From the NCBI GenBank assembly GCA_023411215.1, contig JAEYOY010000075.1, positions 1 to 64,000 of the forward strand: a stretch of DNA of 64,000 nt, in the 5' to 3' direction. This DNA is from Bacillota bacterium. Lineage in GTDB: Bacteria > Bacillota > Clostridia > Lachnospirales > Lachnospiraceae. Shown in pieces: positions 17,022-25,976 of this stretch (the first letter of the stretch is position 1; each line of letters opens with the position of its first letter). Position numbers and translations under genes: made by a program. The notes under the pieces are model-generated. The model saw only the letters and a program-made list of their open reading frames with translations, ran no database searches and was not told the origin of the DNA.

Positions 17022-17861
17022 GTGAAGGTTTCTTTCTGGAGCAATGCGAATGAAATGTGTACCGTTTCGGCCAATTTAGCTGCTGTTAGTGTAGCTTGCG
17101 CAATTCGAAGTTCCTATTCAATCATTTCTATGGAGAATCATTTGTGTAGTCATAATCTTGGAAAAGCTTATAACGGAGGTCTTAGAGCTAATATATTGGA
17201 TGACGTAGGTACTAATTATTATGACGGAAGCGGCTTTGAAGGTTTACTCCGTAAGATATATCGCGGAGACTCTCGTCCCGGAATTCTAAAGTCGTACATT
17301 ACGGAGATAATTAATCAACATCTATATTACATCCCACAAAGCAGAATATTACATAATGAGATATTTGATTATGAATTAGATCATTGTATTGAACCGCTGT
17401 TTCGTATAATAGATGATAATACAGATTTGTGTTTCATTGATACAGCCAGTAATAATAACTTAAGTACAAAAATTATACTTGAAGAATCCGATCTCATCGT
17501 CGTTAATTTATGCCAAAAATCAAGTGTTCTAGAAGATTTCTTTCTTAATTATTCTTCTCTTATCTCTAAGGCTGTTTTTATTATCAGTCATTATAATCAA
17601 CATTCTTTATATACTCTTAGACAGATTTCCAATCAATACAATATTTCGCCTGGCTTAATAATCCCAATCCCGGATAACGAACGATATGAGAATGCATACC
17701 ATAATGGATATGTTCACGAATTTATTTCAAGAAATATCAATTGCAATAGAGAGAATCCAAATTACTTATTCACGCAAGCAGTCAGAAAGGCATCCAATAT
17801 CGTATTAATGAAGATGGAAGCCTTAGCAAAGCAGAAGGAGATCTTTCCGTGTGGCAGATGA
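17022..17861 (+). CDS. TadZ/CpaE-like MinD-fold protein lacking a P-loop lysine
   Basis: First gene of the Tad-like locus, 279 residues, cytoplasmic. It has the overall plan of a MinD/ParA-family protein such as TadZ or CpaE, which place pilus machines at the cell pole. The N-terminal strand runs into SNANEMCTVSANLAAV where a deviant Walker A (KGGxGKT) would be; both lysines are gone. The Walker-B-like strand is LCFIDTASNNN near 139. It is a paralogue of the gene at 19781: both share the block IVVNL near 160 and end with NPNY.F.QA. Start: GTG 17022 with a perfect AAGGAGG; the ATG two bases earlier is followed by a stop in its frame. Nucleotide binding is doubtful. Confidence 0.72.
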   Translation: MKVSFWSNANEMCTVSANLAAVSVACAIRSSYSIISMENHLCSHNLGKAYNGGLRANILDDVGTNYYDGSGFEGLLRKIYRGDSRPGILKSYITEIINQHLYYIPQSRILHNEIFDYELDHCIEPLFRIIDDNTDLCFIDTASNNNLSTKIILEESDLIVVNLCQKSSVLEDFFLNYSSLISKAVFIISHYNQHSLYTLRQISNQYNISPGLIIPIPDNERYENAYHNGYVHEFISRNINCNRENPNYLFTQAVRKASNIVLMKMEALAKQKEIFPCGR

Positions 17862-18091
17862 CAATAATTCATATTCTGTCAGTTGGATTGTTAGGAATCG
17901 TACTCTTTTACATCCTTTTATACTGTATCGGATTATGTGAAGCTAGATATATCAAACGACGCACAAAACAAATGAAAATAGAACATGATCATGGGAAACC
18001 GAAGATTATCAGATATTATATTCTCTTATTATTTCTTTTCATTATCTTAAGTTTTTTATTGATCGAACTGAATATCAGAGGTGAACAATGA
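17849..18091 (+). CDS. Small two-TM membrane protein of the pilus locus
   Basis: Protein of 80 residues with hydrophobic helices at about 5-27 and 55-72 and a basic loop between (EARYIKRRTKQMK). I do not recognise it. It starts at GTG 17849, 8 bases after GGAG, and overlaps the end of the previous gene by 13 bases. Its stop overlaps the next start (ATGA). Tight coupling on both sides says it is part of the machine, perhaps a membrane partner of the MinD-like proteins. Confidence 0.7.
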   Translation: MWQMTIIHILSVGLLGIVLFYILLYCIGLCEARYIKRRTKQMKIEHDHGKPKIIRYYILLLFLFIILSFLLIELNIRGEQ

Positions 18092-19128
18092 AGATAAATC
18101 ATAGAATGAAGCGCACCACAAAGCAGTATATCACAGTTGCCATAATTTGTATCGTTATTATCGGAGGTGCTTCCATATTAACCACAATTTTTGTTGCAAA
18201 TCAGATAAAAGGTGAATATAATGCGCTGCTTACAGAGGCTGAGAATGACAGGAAGCAAAATCAAAGAAATGTATACGTAGCTATGAGTGATATCACAGCA
18301 GGTGATGCAATAACTGATAATAATACCAAAAAGGTTACGGTGTATTCATCTCAGCCCCAGAACAGTTTTATTACCAATCATGAATTTGGGCAACTGGCAT
18401 TAATTGATATTCCTACTGATACACAGTTAATAAAGACGATGTTAACGGATAATATAGTATCCTCTGAGTTGAGAGAGGTTGAATATGAGATTTTTAACAT
18501 CAACTCCAACATCATAGGCAATGACACTGTAGATATAAGAATTGTCTTTCCTAATGGAGAAAACTTCGTTGTGCTATCTAAAAAAGTAATAAAAGGAATT
18601 ACCGATGCCTCGGTGATGTGCTACCTATGGCTTGATGCGCAGGAGATATTAAGAATGTCAGCGGCTATTGTTGATGCCGCATTATATCCAGGGACAAGGC
18701 TAATTACAACGAAGTATATTGAGCCTTCCTTCCAGGATGCATCAGAGGTTACTTATACTCCCAGCATCTCTATTTTGGAACTTTTGGAGACGGATCCTAA
18801 CATCTTGGAAAGAAGTTCGAAAGAATTAGAGAAAGAGGTACGAAAAGCATTAGAAAATCGCTTAGCGTACAGCATGTCTATCAATGTTTCAGAGATTAAC
18901 TGGGATATAAACTCACATAAGCAAAATGTGACACAAATTAATAGTGATCAGAATAAGCATAAGGAAGATAAATCAGAGTCTAATAAAGCAGAGAAAGCCA
19001 TGGAAGAAACAGGCGTTGGAGTGAATGGTGGGGCAGCAGAAGAGCTGGGAAGCAATGGCGACTCTGAATATTTCTATTATGCAGAAGAACAAGAGGCAAA
19101 GGATGGTGTAATGGAGTATGGCGAATAA
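18088..19128 (+). CDS. CpaB/RcpC-like protein with SAF domain
   Basis: Membrane-anchored protein of 346 residues. A single helix at about 12-36 is followed by a SAF-like domain at about 62-130 (NVYVAMSDITAGDAITDNNT and LIDIPTDTQLIKTML), the fold of CpaB/RcpC, which lies outside the membrane in Tad pilus machines. The middle region (DTVDIRIVFPNGENFVVLSK near 150) fits the CpaB body. The last 80 residues are low-complexity, rich in Lys, Glu, Asn and Gly, and probably unfolded. It overlaps the preceding gene by 4 bases and the following one by 11. CpaB next to CpaE, CpaF and TadB/C homologues is the usual Tad order. Confidence 0.82.
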   Translation: MKINHRMKRTTKQYITVAIICIVIIGGASILTTIFVANQIKGEYNALLTEAENDRKQNQRNVYVAMSDITAGDAITDNNTKKVTVYSSQPQNSFITNHEFGQLALIDIPTDTQLIKTMLTDNIVSSELREVEYEIFNINSNIIGNDTVDIRIVFPNGENFVVLSKKVIKGITDASVMCYLWLDAQEILRMSAAIVDAALYPGTRLITTKYIEPSFQDASEVTYTPSISILELLETDPNILERSSKELEKEVRKALENRLAYSMSINVSEINWDINSHKQNVTQINSDQNKHKEDKSESNKAEKAMEETGVGVNGGAAEELGSNGDSEYFYYAEEQEAKDGVMEYGE

Positions 19129-19777
19129 TGTTGTAGCTTACGTCGGTTTAGAGAGCTTTGATACAATATTATATCTATCTAGAATTCTGCAGAGGTTAGG
19201 TCGGAGAGTACTTATGGTGGATAACTCAGATACATTAGCATTGACCTTTTCGGTTCCAAGAATATCTGAAATCAATACCTATGAGACGACCATTACATAT
19301 AGGAGAGTGGACTTTACCAATTTACCTGTATCGGAAGAACTTGCAGCAGAATATGATGATGTCTTGATTGATTGCGGTATGAAGGCACCGGTTACTTCGA
19401 TTTCTCTATTTACAAGGATTATCTATGTAACGGATCTCTTTGAATATAACATACGACGAATAGCTAACATAGAGGAATATGATAGATGCAAATGCGAAAA
19501 ACTACTTTTGATAAGAAATGCTGTATATTCTAAAATCTCTGTGGATAGTATATCGCAACAAATTAGTAAAGAAATATCTATAGAAAAGACAAAGGTTCTG
19601 TTTCGAGATGAAGCTGATTACGAAAGTTGCCTGAACAGTCACATTAATCAAGTATTCACCTTAAACCTATCAAAATTATACAAAGAATATCTAATTGATC
19701 TAGCAATATCAATGTGTAGCTATTTTACCAGGAAGGAAATAAGAGAGGCTTATAGAAAGGCCAGGAATGGAGAATAG
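19118..19777 (+). CDS. Second MinD-fold protein without P-loop
   Basis: Cytoplasmic protein of 219 residues. It begins with a Rossmann-type strand (VVAYVGLESFDTILYLSRIL), but the glycine-rich P-loop is absent altogether. The second strand RRVLMVDNS near 27 and the third YDDVLIDCGMKAP near 81 fit the MinD/CpaE fold, with the latter at the Walker B place. YVTDLFEYNIRRI near 105 corresponds to the usual switch region. The start at ATG 19118 overlaps the CpaB-like gene, and the nearest GGAG is too close, so translation is probably coupled. I infer a pseudo-ATPase scaffold; the fold call rests on strand pattern and context. Confidence 0.6.
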   Translation: MANNVVAYVGLESFDTILYLSRILQRLGRRVLMVDNSDTLALTFSVPRISEINTYETTITYRRVDFTNLPVSEELAAEYDDVLIDCGMKAPVTSISLFTRIIYVTDLFEYNIRRIANIEEYDRCKCEKLLLIRNAVYSKISVDSISQQISKEISIEKTKVLFRDEADYESCLNSHINQVFTLNLSKLYKEYLIDLAISMCSYFTRKEIREAYRKARNGE

Positions 19778-19780
19778 GAT

Positions 19781-20599
19781 ATGAAAGCTTTATATTGGGC
19801 ACCAGTTCATGGTCAGACTGGCTCTACGAGTAATCTTTTGGTAACTGCATTGATTGCCGGACAGTACTTTAATATGAGAGGACTTATCACACAGACACAT
19901 TTTAACTACAATAATCTCGAGGCCCCCTTACTGGAAGCGAATGCAGATAATAATAAGTACAGAAAATTCTTTCGGGAAATTGGAATCGATGCATTGGCAC
20001 GAAACTTTAAGGTGGAGAAATTATCGAAGGAGTGGATGGATTATTGTTGTACCGAAATTACCAATTCTAATATGAAGCTATTACCGGGTACGACCCAGAC
20101 AGTTCGAGAATCCTTTGATTATGAAATGGATATCGTAATGATACCATTATTGAAAGCGATGGAAGCATATAATGACCATATATTCATTGATATAAGCTCC
20201 GGTAGTAACCCTCTTTCTATGAAGCTTATGGGAGAAGCTGATATCGTAGTTGTAAATCTAAGCCAGAATATGAATGTGATTAACCTATTCTTCGAAAATT
20301 ATAAGGACAAGCTTCCGGATAAGGTGTTTTATATTATTGGGAATTATGATTATCGCTCCAAATATAACCTGAACAATATCCGCAAAAAGTATCACAAATA
20401 CTTAAATTCAAAGAACTCTGAGGTGATTCCTTATAATACAGGGTACCATGATGCACAGGTGGATGGTAGAGTAGCAGATTATATACGTAATAACCTGCAA
20501 TGTAAGAAAAAGGATCCTAATTATTATTTCATCCAGAAGGCAATCAGTTCGACTGAAAAGATTCTGAGGCTGGCTGGTGTTGTAATGGAAAAGGAGTAG
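19781..20599 (+). CDS. Third MinD/CpaE-like protein with degenerate P-loop
   Basis: Cytoplasmic protein of 272 residues, paralogous to the product of 17022. The N-terminal loop reads HGQTGSTSN, close in layout to KGGxGKTT but with both lysines replaced. The Walker-B-like strand is HIFIDISSGSN near 133, followed by ADIVVVNLSQN near 152. The C-terminal block KDPNYYFIQKA mirrors NPNYLFTQA of its paralogue. Start: GGAGAATAGGAT precedes the ATG, and the previous stop is three bases upstream. The motor ATPase gene follows after five bases. Three such proteins around one motor is more than a standard Tad locus has. Confidence 0.68.
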   Translation: MKALYWAPVHGQTGSTSNLLVTALIAGQYFNMRGLITQTHFNYNNLEAPLLEANADNNKYRKFFREIGIDALARNFKVEKLSKEWMDYCCTEITNSNMKLLPGTTQTVRESFDYEMDIVMIPLLKAMEAYNDHIFIDISSGSNPLSMKLMGEADIVVVNLSQNMNVINLFFENYKDKLPDKVFYIIGNYDYRSKYNLNNIRKKYHKYLNSKNSEVIPYNTGYHDAQVDGRVADYIRNNLQCKKKDPNYYFIQKAISSTEKILRLAGVVMEKE

Positions 20600-20603
20600 T
20601 CAA

Positions 20604-22460
20604 ATGGCGTTTAGCGAACTTAACATTATTCTGATCACTTTCATAATGGCGATATTGCTAATAATCATATATTTCATATTTAAAAAGGAGATGGAAGTTG
20701 AGGAAAAAAATATAACAGATGTTTATTCATTGCCATATCTGAGTGATGTGGTTAAATTGAAAATCAGCGAGATCGCTGGTGACAATATATACGAGCTTAA
20801 GATTAACAAAAAGGAAACAAAGAAGAGGGAGCATCAGAAAGCAAGGCTAAATAAAGCAACCAGGAACTGTGCCCAGGGTAATGTGGGAGAACGAGAATAT
20901 ATGAAGGATATGATTAAGAGAATTCTTCAGGATGACTATAGGATAAATGAAAGAACAATCGATATGGTAATACCCTTCCATATGGTGAGTAAATTAAATG
21001 CACAGGATAAATTTGAAATTTTGTATACCATACATAACAGAGAGAAGGACAATACGGCTTTTTCTAATTTAAATGACGCGTGCAATTTTGATCGGGAGAA
21101 GCATAATGAGTCTGGTACCTACTATGAAATATCACCGGAGGATATCCATGCAGCATATTCGGCAATGGCAACGCCATTACGATTTGTGGACAAGTTAGAG
21201 ATAGTCGCGCAGAGAATATACCAAGAGGGATATGGTAACTCAGTAGTTGATATTTTAAGATATGATAAGAAAATCGACGGCATATCGGGCGGTGTATCCG
21301 GAGCTTCTTCAGAGCAGTATAATTTTATGGAGGAAGCAATGGAGTCCGGTAATACAAGAAAATCAATGACCTATAATAGCATCTGGATTTTTTATCGGGG
21401 TAAGGCAATTCATTTATCCTTCTTGAGCTTTAAGGATGATAAAGATCTGATTAGAGTATGTAAGAACCTGTATCGTTTTGGTACTGTAGGGCATCTTACG
21501 TCAAAAATCGGATATAAACTTTCTTATCAGGCAGATGGTTGCCGCGTCGTGGTGATACGGCCAATCATAGCTACTCATTGGGCCTTCTTTCTCAGAAAAT
21601 TTGATAGTGCGAACAATCTTTCTATTGAGGATCTTTTAATAGACGATGGAAAGGAATATGTGATTGCACTATCCAAATGGGCAGCCAGAGGGTGTCTAAA
21701 TCTTGTGATATCTGGTGATCAGAATTCAGGTAAGACTACCTTCTTTAAGGCTCTTGCGGTTTTTTTTGACAGAAGGAATCCCATTCGAACCATGGAACAG
21801 GAATTCGAGATTTGGCTTAATAGTGCATATACCAGTATGAATGCGGTCTGTCTGCGGGCATCTGAGGATGTCCCCCTATTCGATATTATTGCAATTGCTA
21901 AGAAGATGGATGCAGCCATCATGATGCTTGGGGAGATTGGCAATTTTGAGTATGCGGGAGGATATCTCTCCCTATGTCAGGCCGGGACGCGGTCAACGGT
22001 TGCGACAATTCATACCACGACGACACCGGACCTTATCGATTATATGAAGAACGGAGGAATGTATACTAATCTATTCCGAAGTGAAATCGCAGCGGAAGAA
22101 CAAATTGCAAAATCCATACAAATGGATATACACTGGGCAAAAACTCCGGAAGGAAAGCGATACATTAGTTATATCAATGAAATAGTACCTTTACCGGATG
22201 ACTTCAACGATGATGGTGAGGAGCCACTTACTAAAATATCCAATACATTGCGACTCATGTCAAGAAAACGAGCATACCAGGTTAGACCGCTAATCATTTA
22301 TGAAGATGGGCGGTATGTACTTCAGAATATTTTTAGTAGTGGTTCGGTTAATCGTATATTAAGAAACCTTTCACAGGATGATGTTGTCGAGTTTACAAAG
22401 GAGATGGAGAAACTTCATGCTCATTCCGATCGGATGAAGGGAGTAGAGTATGTCAGTTAA
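20604..22460 (+). CDS. CpaF/TadA-type secretion ATPase with N-terminal membrane anchor
   Basis: Hexameric AAA-like motor of the type II/IV secretion superfamily that should power pilus assembly, 618 residues. Walker A is GDQNSGKTT at 371-379, Walker B is IMMLGEIG near 440 and the His box is ATIHTTTT near 470. The central N-terminal domain at about 150-340 matches CpaF. Unusual is a hydrophobic helix at about 6-28 (IILITFIMAILLIIIYFIF), since CpaF is normally soluble; here the motor seems tied to the membrane. It ends by overlapping the platform gene by 11 bases. It is the only protein of the locus with an intact nucleotide-binding site. Confidence 0.88.
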   Translation: MAFSELNIILITFIMAILLIIIYFIFKKEMEVEEKNITDVYSLPYLSDVVKLKISEIAGDNIYELKINKKETKKREHQKARLNKATRNCAQGNVGEREYMKDMIKRILQDDYRINERTIDMVIPFHMVSKLNAQDKFEILYTIHNREKDNTAFSNLNDACNFDREKHNESGTYYEISPEDIHAAYSAMATPLRFVDKLEIVAQRIYQEGYGNSVVDILRYDKKIDGISGGVSGASSEQYNFMEEAMESGNTRKSMTYNSIWIFYRGKAIHLSFLSFKDDKDLIRVCKNLYRFGTVGHLTSKIGYKLSYQADGCRVVVIRPIIATHWAFFLRKFDSANNLSIEDLLIDDGKEYVIALSKWAARGCLNLVISGDQNSGKTTFFKALAVFFDRRNPIRTMEQEFEIWLNSAYTSMNAVCLRASEDVPLFDIIAIAKKMDAAIMMLGEIGNFEYAGGYLSLCQAGTRSTVATIHTTTTPDLIDYMKNGGMYTNLFRSEIAAEEQIAKSIQMDIHWAKTPEGKRYISYINEIVPLPDDFNDDGEEPLTKISNTLRLMSRKRAYQVRPLIIYEDGRYVLQNIFSSGSVNRILRNLSQDDVVEFTKEMEKLHAHSDRMKGVEYVS

Positions 22461-24474
22461 GTTCTACCTGTTCATGGGCCTAATTTATATATCAATGGTA
22501 TCACTATTTAGCTTATATATTTACCATAGGGGTCAGAAAGAAAGATTAAAAAGTAACCATGGTGTTGGGTTATATAAGAGCTGGCTGAGTAAAGATTATA
22601 CAGAAATAGTATATCAATATATGTTGAGATTCCCCTTGACCAGGGGCTATATAACAAAAATAAGTAGAAGATATGAGATGCTTTGCCCAGGGAAACCCGG
22701 TGATATTGCAAAGAAAACCATGTCGATTACCGGAATTGCCTTTGGATTATGTTTGGCTGTATTAACATTTATATACATATTACAACCAAGTACAGAACAC
22801 TTTGTATTAGCAGTTTACATAACCTTTGTGATAAACAATGAAATCATTAATTATTATGTAAATGCTGCAGAAATACGACTGAGAATGGAGCAGGAGCGAT
22901 TTATTTCGAATGTAGGTCGCTATTTTTTTAGCAATTATTATATTGACGATGCTATTCTCAGATCAATGGATTCACCTATGAGTAAGGAAATGAGAGTCCA
23001 TGCCCAGGCATTGTATGATATTACTATATCCAACAATATGAGGGAGGAAGTGGAACGCTATAATGCAGCATCCCATGATAAGTTCATGAAGATGTTCCTT
23101 TCACTATGTATTAATGTTGTTGAGAGAAGTAACGGCAGTGAGAAAGAAAATAATATGCTGGCAGCTAATCTGATACATCTGAAAAAAGAAATCAATCTGG
23201 ACTATCTAAAAATGAAGAAATTGCAATTTGTTTTTTCAGGAAGTATATTTGCGTCGGTAGCTGTATGTGTTCCGATATCGGCGATACAGGAGTTTGGACT
23301 CTACATTTCACCGGAACTTGTTACTTTTTATAAAGGATTATTTGGAATTCTCTATATTGGTCTGATCTATCTGTGTTCTATTATTGTCTATATGCTCACC
23401 AATAGCGCGAAAGAAGTGAAGAGACCTACGGTAAGAAATTATTGGTACCTCGAGATAATTGAAAAGAATAAGCTTGTGAAGGTGGTTCTTGATAATTTTA
23501 ATGAGAAGAATTATAGCCGTATGCATCACTTAAAGGATACATTAAAAAGGCTTGGGGAAAACATTACTCCGAATCAGCTGCTATTAAAATGCTTATTGTT
23601 ATCATGGTCCACTTTTCTGTTCGGTATCGTATTTATATTTGCTATGCACAGCAATACGAAAGATCTTTTGCTTGAGAATGTAGACGATGTTGGAGCACTG
23701 TCTTCGGCAGCTACTGAGACACAGCTCTCAACGGTTAAAGAAACCATTCTTTATTATACTGATAAGTATAAAGAAGAAGTAGTTTCGGAGGATGAACTAA
23801 AGTCTGAAATATCCCAAGGAAATAGCTTTAGAAATGAACTTATTACTGAGAGAATAGTAGCTGAAGTGATCAAACGCACTAAAAAGTACAGTAAGGAATA
23901 CTTCAAGTACTACGAACTGCTCATATGTTTAGCAATATCAGCGTTTGCCTTTATTACTCCGTATTTACTCATATTATACAGAAAGAAGTTGATGCTTGGA
24001 GTGATGGATGATGAAGTAGTACAGTTTAATTCAATTATTTATATGATGATGTATTCGGATTACATTACTGTTGCTGACATTCTGGAACAAATGGAAGTAT
24101 TCGCAGTGGTTTTTAAGAGCACAATTCGTGAATGTCTGAATGAATTTAACAGCGGAGATATTGAAGCATTAGAAAGAATGAAGGAGCGAGAGACCAATGA
24201 TTCGTTTCGACATCTGGTATCAAATTTAATTCGTTGTGATGACATGCCGATATACAAAGCTTTTAATGAAATAGCAGCTGACAGAGAGAATTATTTCGAA
24301 AGACGTAAGCAAGAGGATGAATTCTCGATTCAACGAAAGGCGGACAGTATTAAGCCATTAGCTTTCTTGCCAGGAATTCTGGTAATGATCTATCTAGTTT
24401 TGCCAGTGATGGTTATGTCACTGAAGGCGCTTCAAGATGTATTAGCACTATTAAAAGAAACCGGTATGTACTAA
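22450..24474 (+). CDS. TadB-TadC fusion-like inner-membrane platform protein
   Basis: Integral membrane protein of 674 residues. Two halves each carry helices around a cytoplasmic T2SF-like domain. The first half has helices near 5-23, 93-112, 116-133, 257-278 and 292-317; the second has helices near 385-405, 490-512 and 635-660. In standard Tad systems this job is split between TadB and TadC, and the length equals the two together. The acidic, Ser-rich stretch near 410-460 would face outside. The ribosome site lies inside the end of the motor gene. The fusion reading is inferred from length and topology; sequence similarity to T2SF is weak. Confidence 0.7.
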   Translation: MSVKFYLFMGLIYISMVSLFSLYIYHRGQKERLKSNHGVGLYKSWLSKDYTEIVYQYMLRFPLTRGYITKISRRYEMLCPGKPGDIAKKTMSITGIAFGLCLAVLTFIYILQPSTEHFVLAVYITFVINNEIINYYVNAAEIRLRMEQERFISNVGRYFFSNYYIDDAILRSMDSPMSKEMRVHAQALYDITISNNMREEVERYNAASHDKFMKMFLSLCINVVERSNGSEKENNMLAANLIHLKKEINLDYLKMKKLQFVFSGSIFASVAVCVPISAIQEFGLYISPELVTFYKGLFGILYIGLIYLCSIIVYMLTNSAKEVKRPTVRNYWYLEIIEKNKLVKVVLDNFNEKNYSRMHHLKDTLKRLGENITPNQLLLKCLLLSWSTFLFGIVFIFAMHSNTKDLLLENVDDVGALSSAATETQLSTVKETILYYTDKYKEEVVSEDELKSEISQGNSFRNELITERIVAEVIKRTKKYSKEYFKYYELLICLAISAFAFITPYLLILYRKKLMLGVMDDEVVQFNSIIYMMMYSDYITVADILEQMEVFAVVFKSTIRECLNEFNSGDIEALERMKERETNDSFRHLVSNLIRCDDMPIYKAFNEIAADRENYFERRKQEDEFSIQRKADSIKPLAFLPGILVMIYLVLPVMVMSLKALQDVLALLKETGMY

Positions 24475-24505
24475 AAATAATTTAAATAAAAGAGAGGAAA
24501 ATAAC

Positions 24506-24979
24506 ATGTCTACAGCACAAAAAATCTTATTATTCGCAGTCGGAGCTCTTGTATTAGCTTTTTTCGTTGTAATTGGTATTACAACAGCTACAGAGGGACA
24601 GAAAATCGCAAACTCAGGAACAGCGCAAGCGAAGGAAGTATCAAATGAGTATTCGGAGATAGATCGCAGTGTATATGATAACACTGATATACTGGGAAGC
24701 ACATTAACGGATCTCATAAACACAGTTGTTGAAAAGGATGAGGAATTAGCCATAAGAGTGATAACAAATGCAAATACTGGCGGTGCTTACTACAACTATA
24801 CTATGAATATAGGTACTGGTACAGAGACTAACACAATAACGGTGCAATCTCCAAAAGCAGCGGTGCCGACGGATATAATAAGTACAAGTTATATTAATCC
24901 TAATGCACAGTTCAAAGGAAAGGTTTATAGGGACGCAAACAATAATATCATCTGTATTGAATTCACACAGCATAAATAA
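24506..24979 (+). CDS. Pilin-like subunit 1
   Basis: Protein of 157 residues with an uncleaved-looking N terminus: MSTAQK, then a hydrophobic helix at 7-27 (ILLFAVGALVLAFFVVIGI), a polar heptad-like segment, and a soluble domain. The C terminus YINPNAQFKGKVYRDANNNI then ICIEFTQ recurs in the next genes. The classical prepilin peptidase site (G before F/M with Glu at +5) is not visible. Start: AGAGAGGAAAATAAC before ATG. With the next two or three genes it forms a paralogous set after the platform gene, where Tad loci place pilin or TadE/F genes, so I infer the shaft subunit. Confidence 0.65.
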   Translation: MSTAQKILLFAVGALVLAFFVVIGITTATEGQKIANSGTAQAKEVSNEYSEIDRSVYDNTDILGSTLTDLINTVVEKDEELAIRVITNANTGGAYYNYTMNIGTGTETNTITVQSPKAAVPTDIISTSYINPNAQFKGKVYRDANNNIICIEFTQHK

Positions 24980-25002
24980 CTTTATATACGAAAGGGAAAA
25001 TT

Positions 25003-25461
25003 ATGAATACAGGACTGAAGATATTTCTGTTTGCTGTCGGAGCAGTTATTATTGTGCTTTTTATTGGATTAAGCATAAACACGGGAGCAACAGGGAAGGC
25101 AGTAGCCGAAATAGGTACATCTCAGGTGAAAGAGGCTGCAAAGGATAAGGTTAGTTTACTTAAGGCAAAATATGATGGTAATTCTGTCATAGGGAGTGAG
25201 CTGGTAACGCTTATTGAGGATACGATTGATAACAAGGATGTTCTTTCCATCGTTGTACGTACACTGGATGGCTCCAGAACAGATTATAACTATAAATACG
25301 ATGCAGAGAAATCTGTTATTACTAAAACAGGTGGAACCATTGACATAGAAGATAGAAAATCAAGTCCTACGTACATTAATCGTAACTCACTCTATGCATG
25401 TGAAGTTGAAACGGATCTTAATAATAATATCATCTGTCTTTGGTTTGAACAGGAGAAATAA
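25003..25461 (+). CDS. Pilin-like subunit 2
   Basis: Protein of 152 residues, paralogue of its upstream neighbour. MNTGLK precedes a hydrophobic helix (IFLFAVGAVIIVLFIGLSI), followed by the same polar segment with GTSQVKEAAKDKV. The C terminus YINRNSLYACEVETDLNNNI then ICLWFEQ matches the family pattern. Start: AAAGGGAAAATT before ATG, 23 bases after the previous stop. Three copies in a row suggest either a heteropolymeric filament or variant subunits. Confidence 0.65.
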   Translation: MNTGLKIFLFAVGAVIIVLFIGLSINTGATGKAVAEIGTSQVKEAAKDKVSLLKAKYDGNSVIGSELVTLIEDTIDNKDVLSIVVRTLDGSRTDYNYKYDAEKSVITKTGGTIDIEDRKSSPTYINRNSLYACEVETDLNNNIICLWFEQEK

Positions 25462-25484
25462 TATAGAAGAGGAGTGACGACAGC

Positions 25485-25916
25485 ATGAATACAAGTTTAA
25501 AAATATTATTGTTCGGAGTAGGTACATTAATCACAGCTTTGTTTGCTGTTCTCCTTTTCATGACAGCAAAAGAAGGGAGACAAGTTGGTTTTGCAGCAAT
25601 AACCCAGATGAGTGAGTTAAATGAGGACATTAGGAACAGCGGAATTATGAAGTATGAGGATCAAGAGGTAAATGGAAGTGATGTTGTGAACTGCATAAAG
25701 GAGAATTTAGGGGACTATACCTCAACCGAGACTGCTCCAATCTATGTGCATGTAAAAACCTCCACTGCGACGAATACATATACGAATGGTTCGTTCATAA
25801 ATGATGTAAGAAATTTTACTAATATACGTTATATAAAACCAACCGCCATTTTTCGTGGAGATGTAGTAAAAAACACGAATGAGGTAATAATTGGAATTGA
25901 TTTTATTCAAAGGTGA
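25485..25916 (+). CDS. Pilin-like subunit 3
   Basis: Protein of 143 residues, paralogue of subunits 1 and 2: MNTSLK, helix ILLFGVGTLITALFAVLLF, polar segment, then a domain ending YIKPTAIFRGDVVKNTNEVI with IGIDFIQ. The Asn-rich turn is less conserved than in copies 1 and 2. Start: AGAGGAGTGACGACAGC before ATG. A strong hairpin follows the stop and separates the three closest copies from the next gene. Confidence 0.65.
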   Translation: MNTSLKILLFGVGTLITALFAVLLFMTAKEGRQVGFAAITQMSELNEDIRNSGIMKYEDQEVNGSDVVNCIKENLGDYTSTETAPIYVHVKTSTATNTYTNGSFINDVRNFTNIRYIKPTAIFRGDVVKNTNEVIIGIDFIQR

Positions 25917-25928
25917 CTATAATAGGCT

Positions 25929-25956
25929 CAGGCAGCAGGAATCAATCTGCTGCCTG
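25929..25956 (+). terminator. Intercistronic hairpin after the third pilin-like gene
   Basis: Perfect 9-bp stem CAGGCAGCA / TGCTGCCTG with a 10-base loop, 12 bases past the stop and with no T-run. It may slow 3' decay and so raise the three subunit messages above the large surface genes. Confidence 0.7.
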
Positions 25957-25976
25957 AAATCAAGAGGAGTTAAGAG

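Noticed and set aside
17022..20599. ParA-type plasmid or chromosome partition genes
   Set aside because: The P-loops are lost and the genes are embedded among CpaB, CpaF and TadB/C homologues, so a TadZ/CpaE-like role is far more likely.
24903..25148. Overlapping open frame inside pilin-like genes 1 and 2
   Set aside because: It is an out-of-frame shadow of two clearly coding genes with good ribosome sites.
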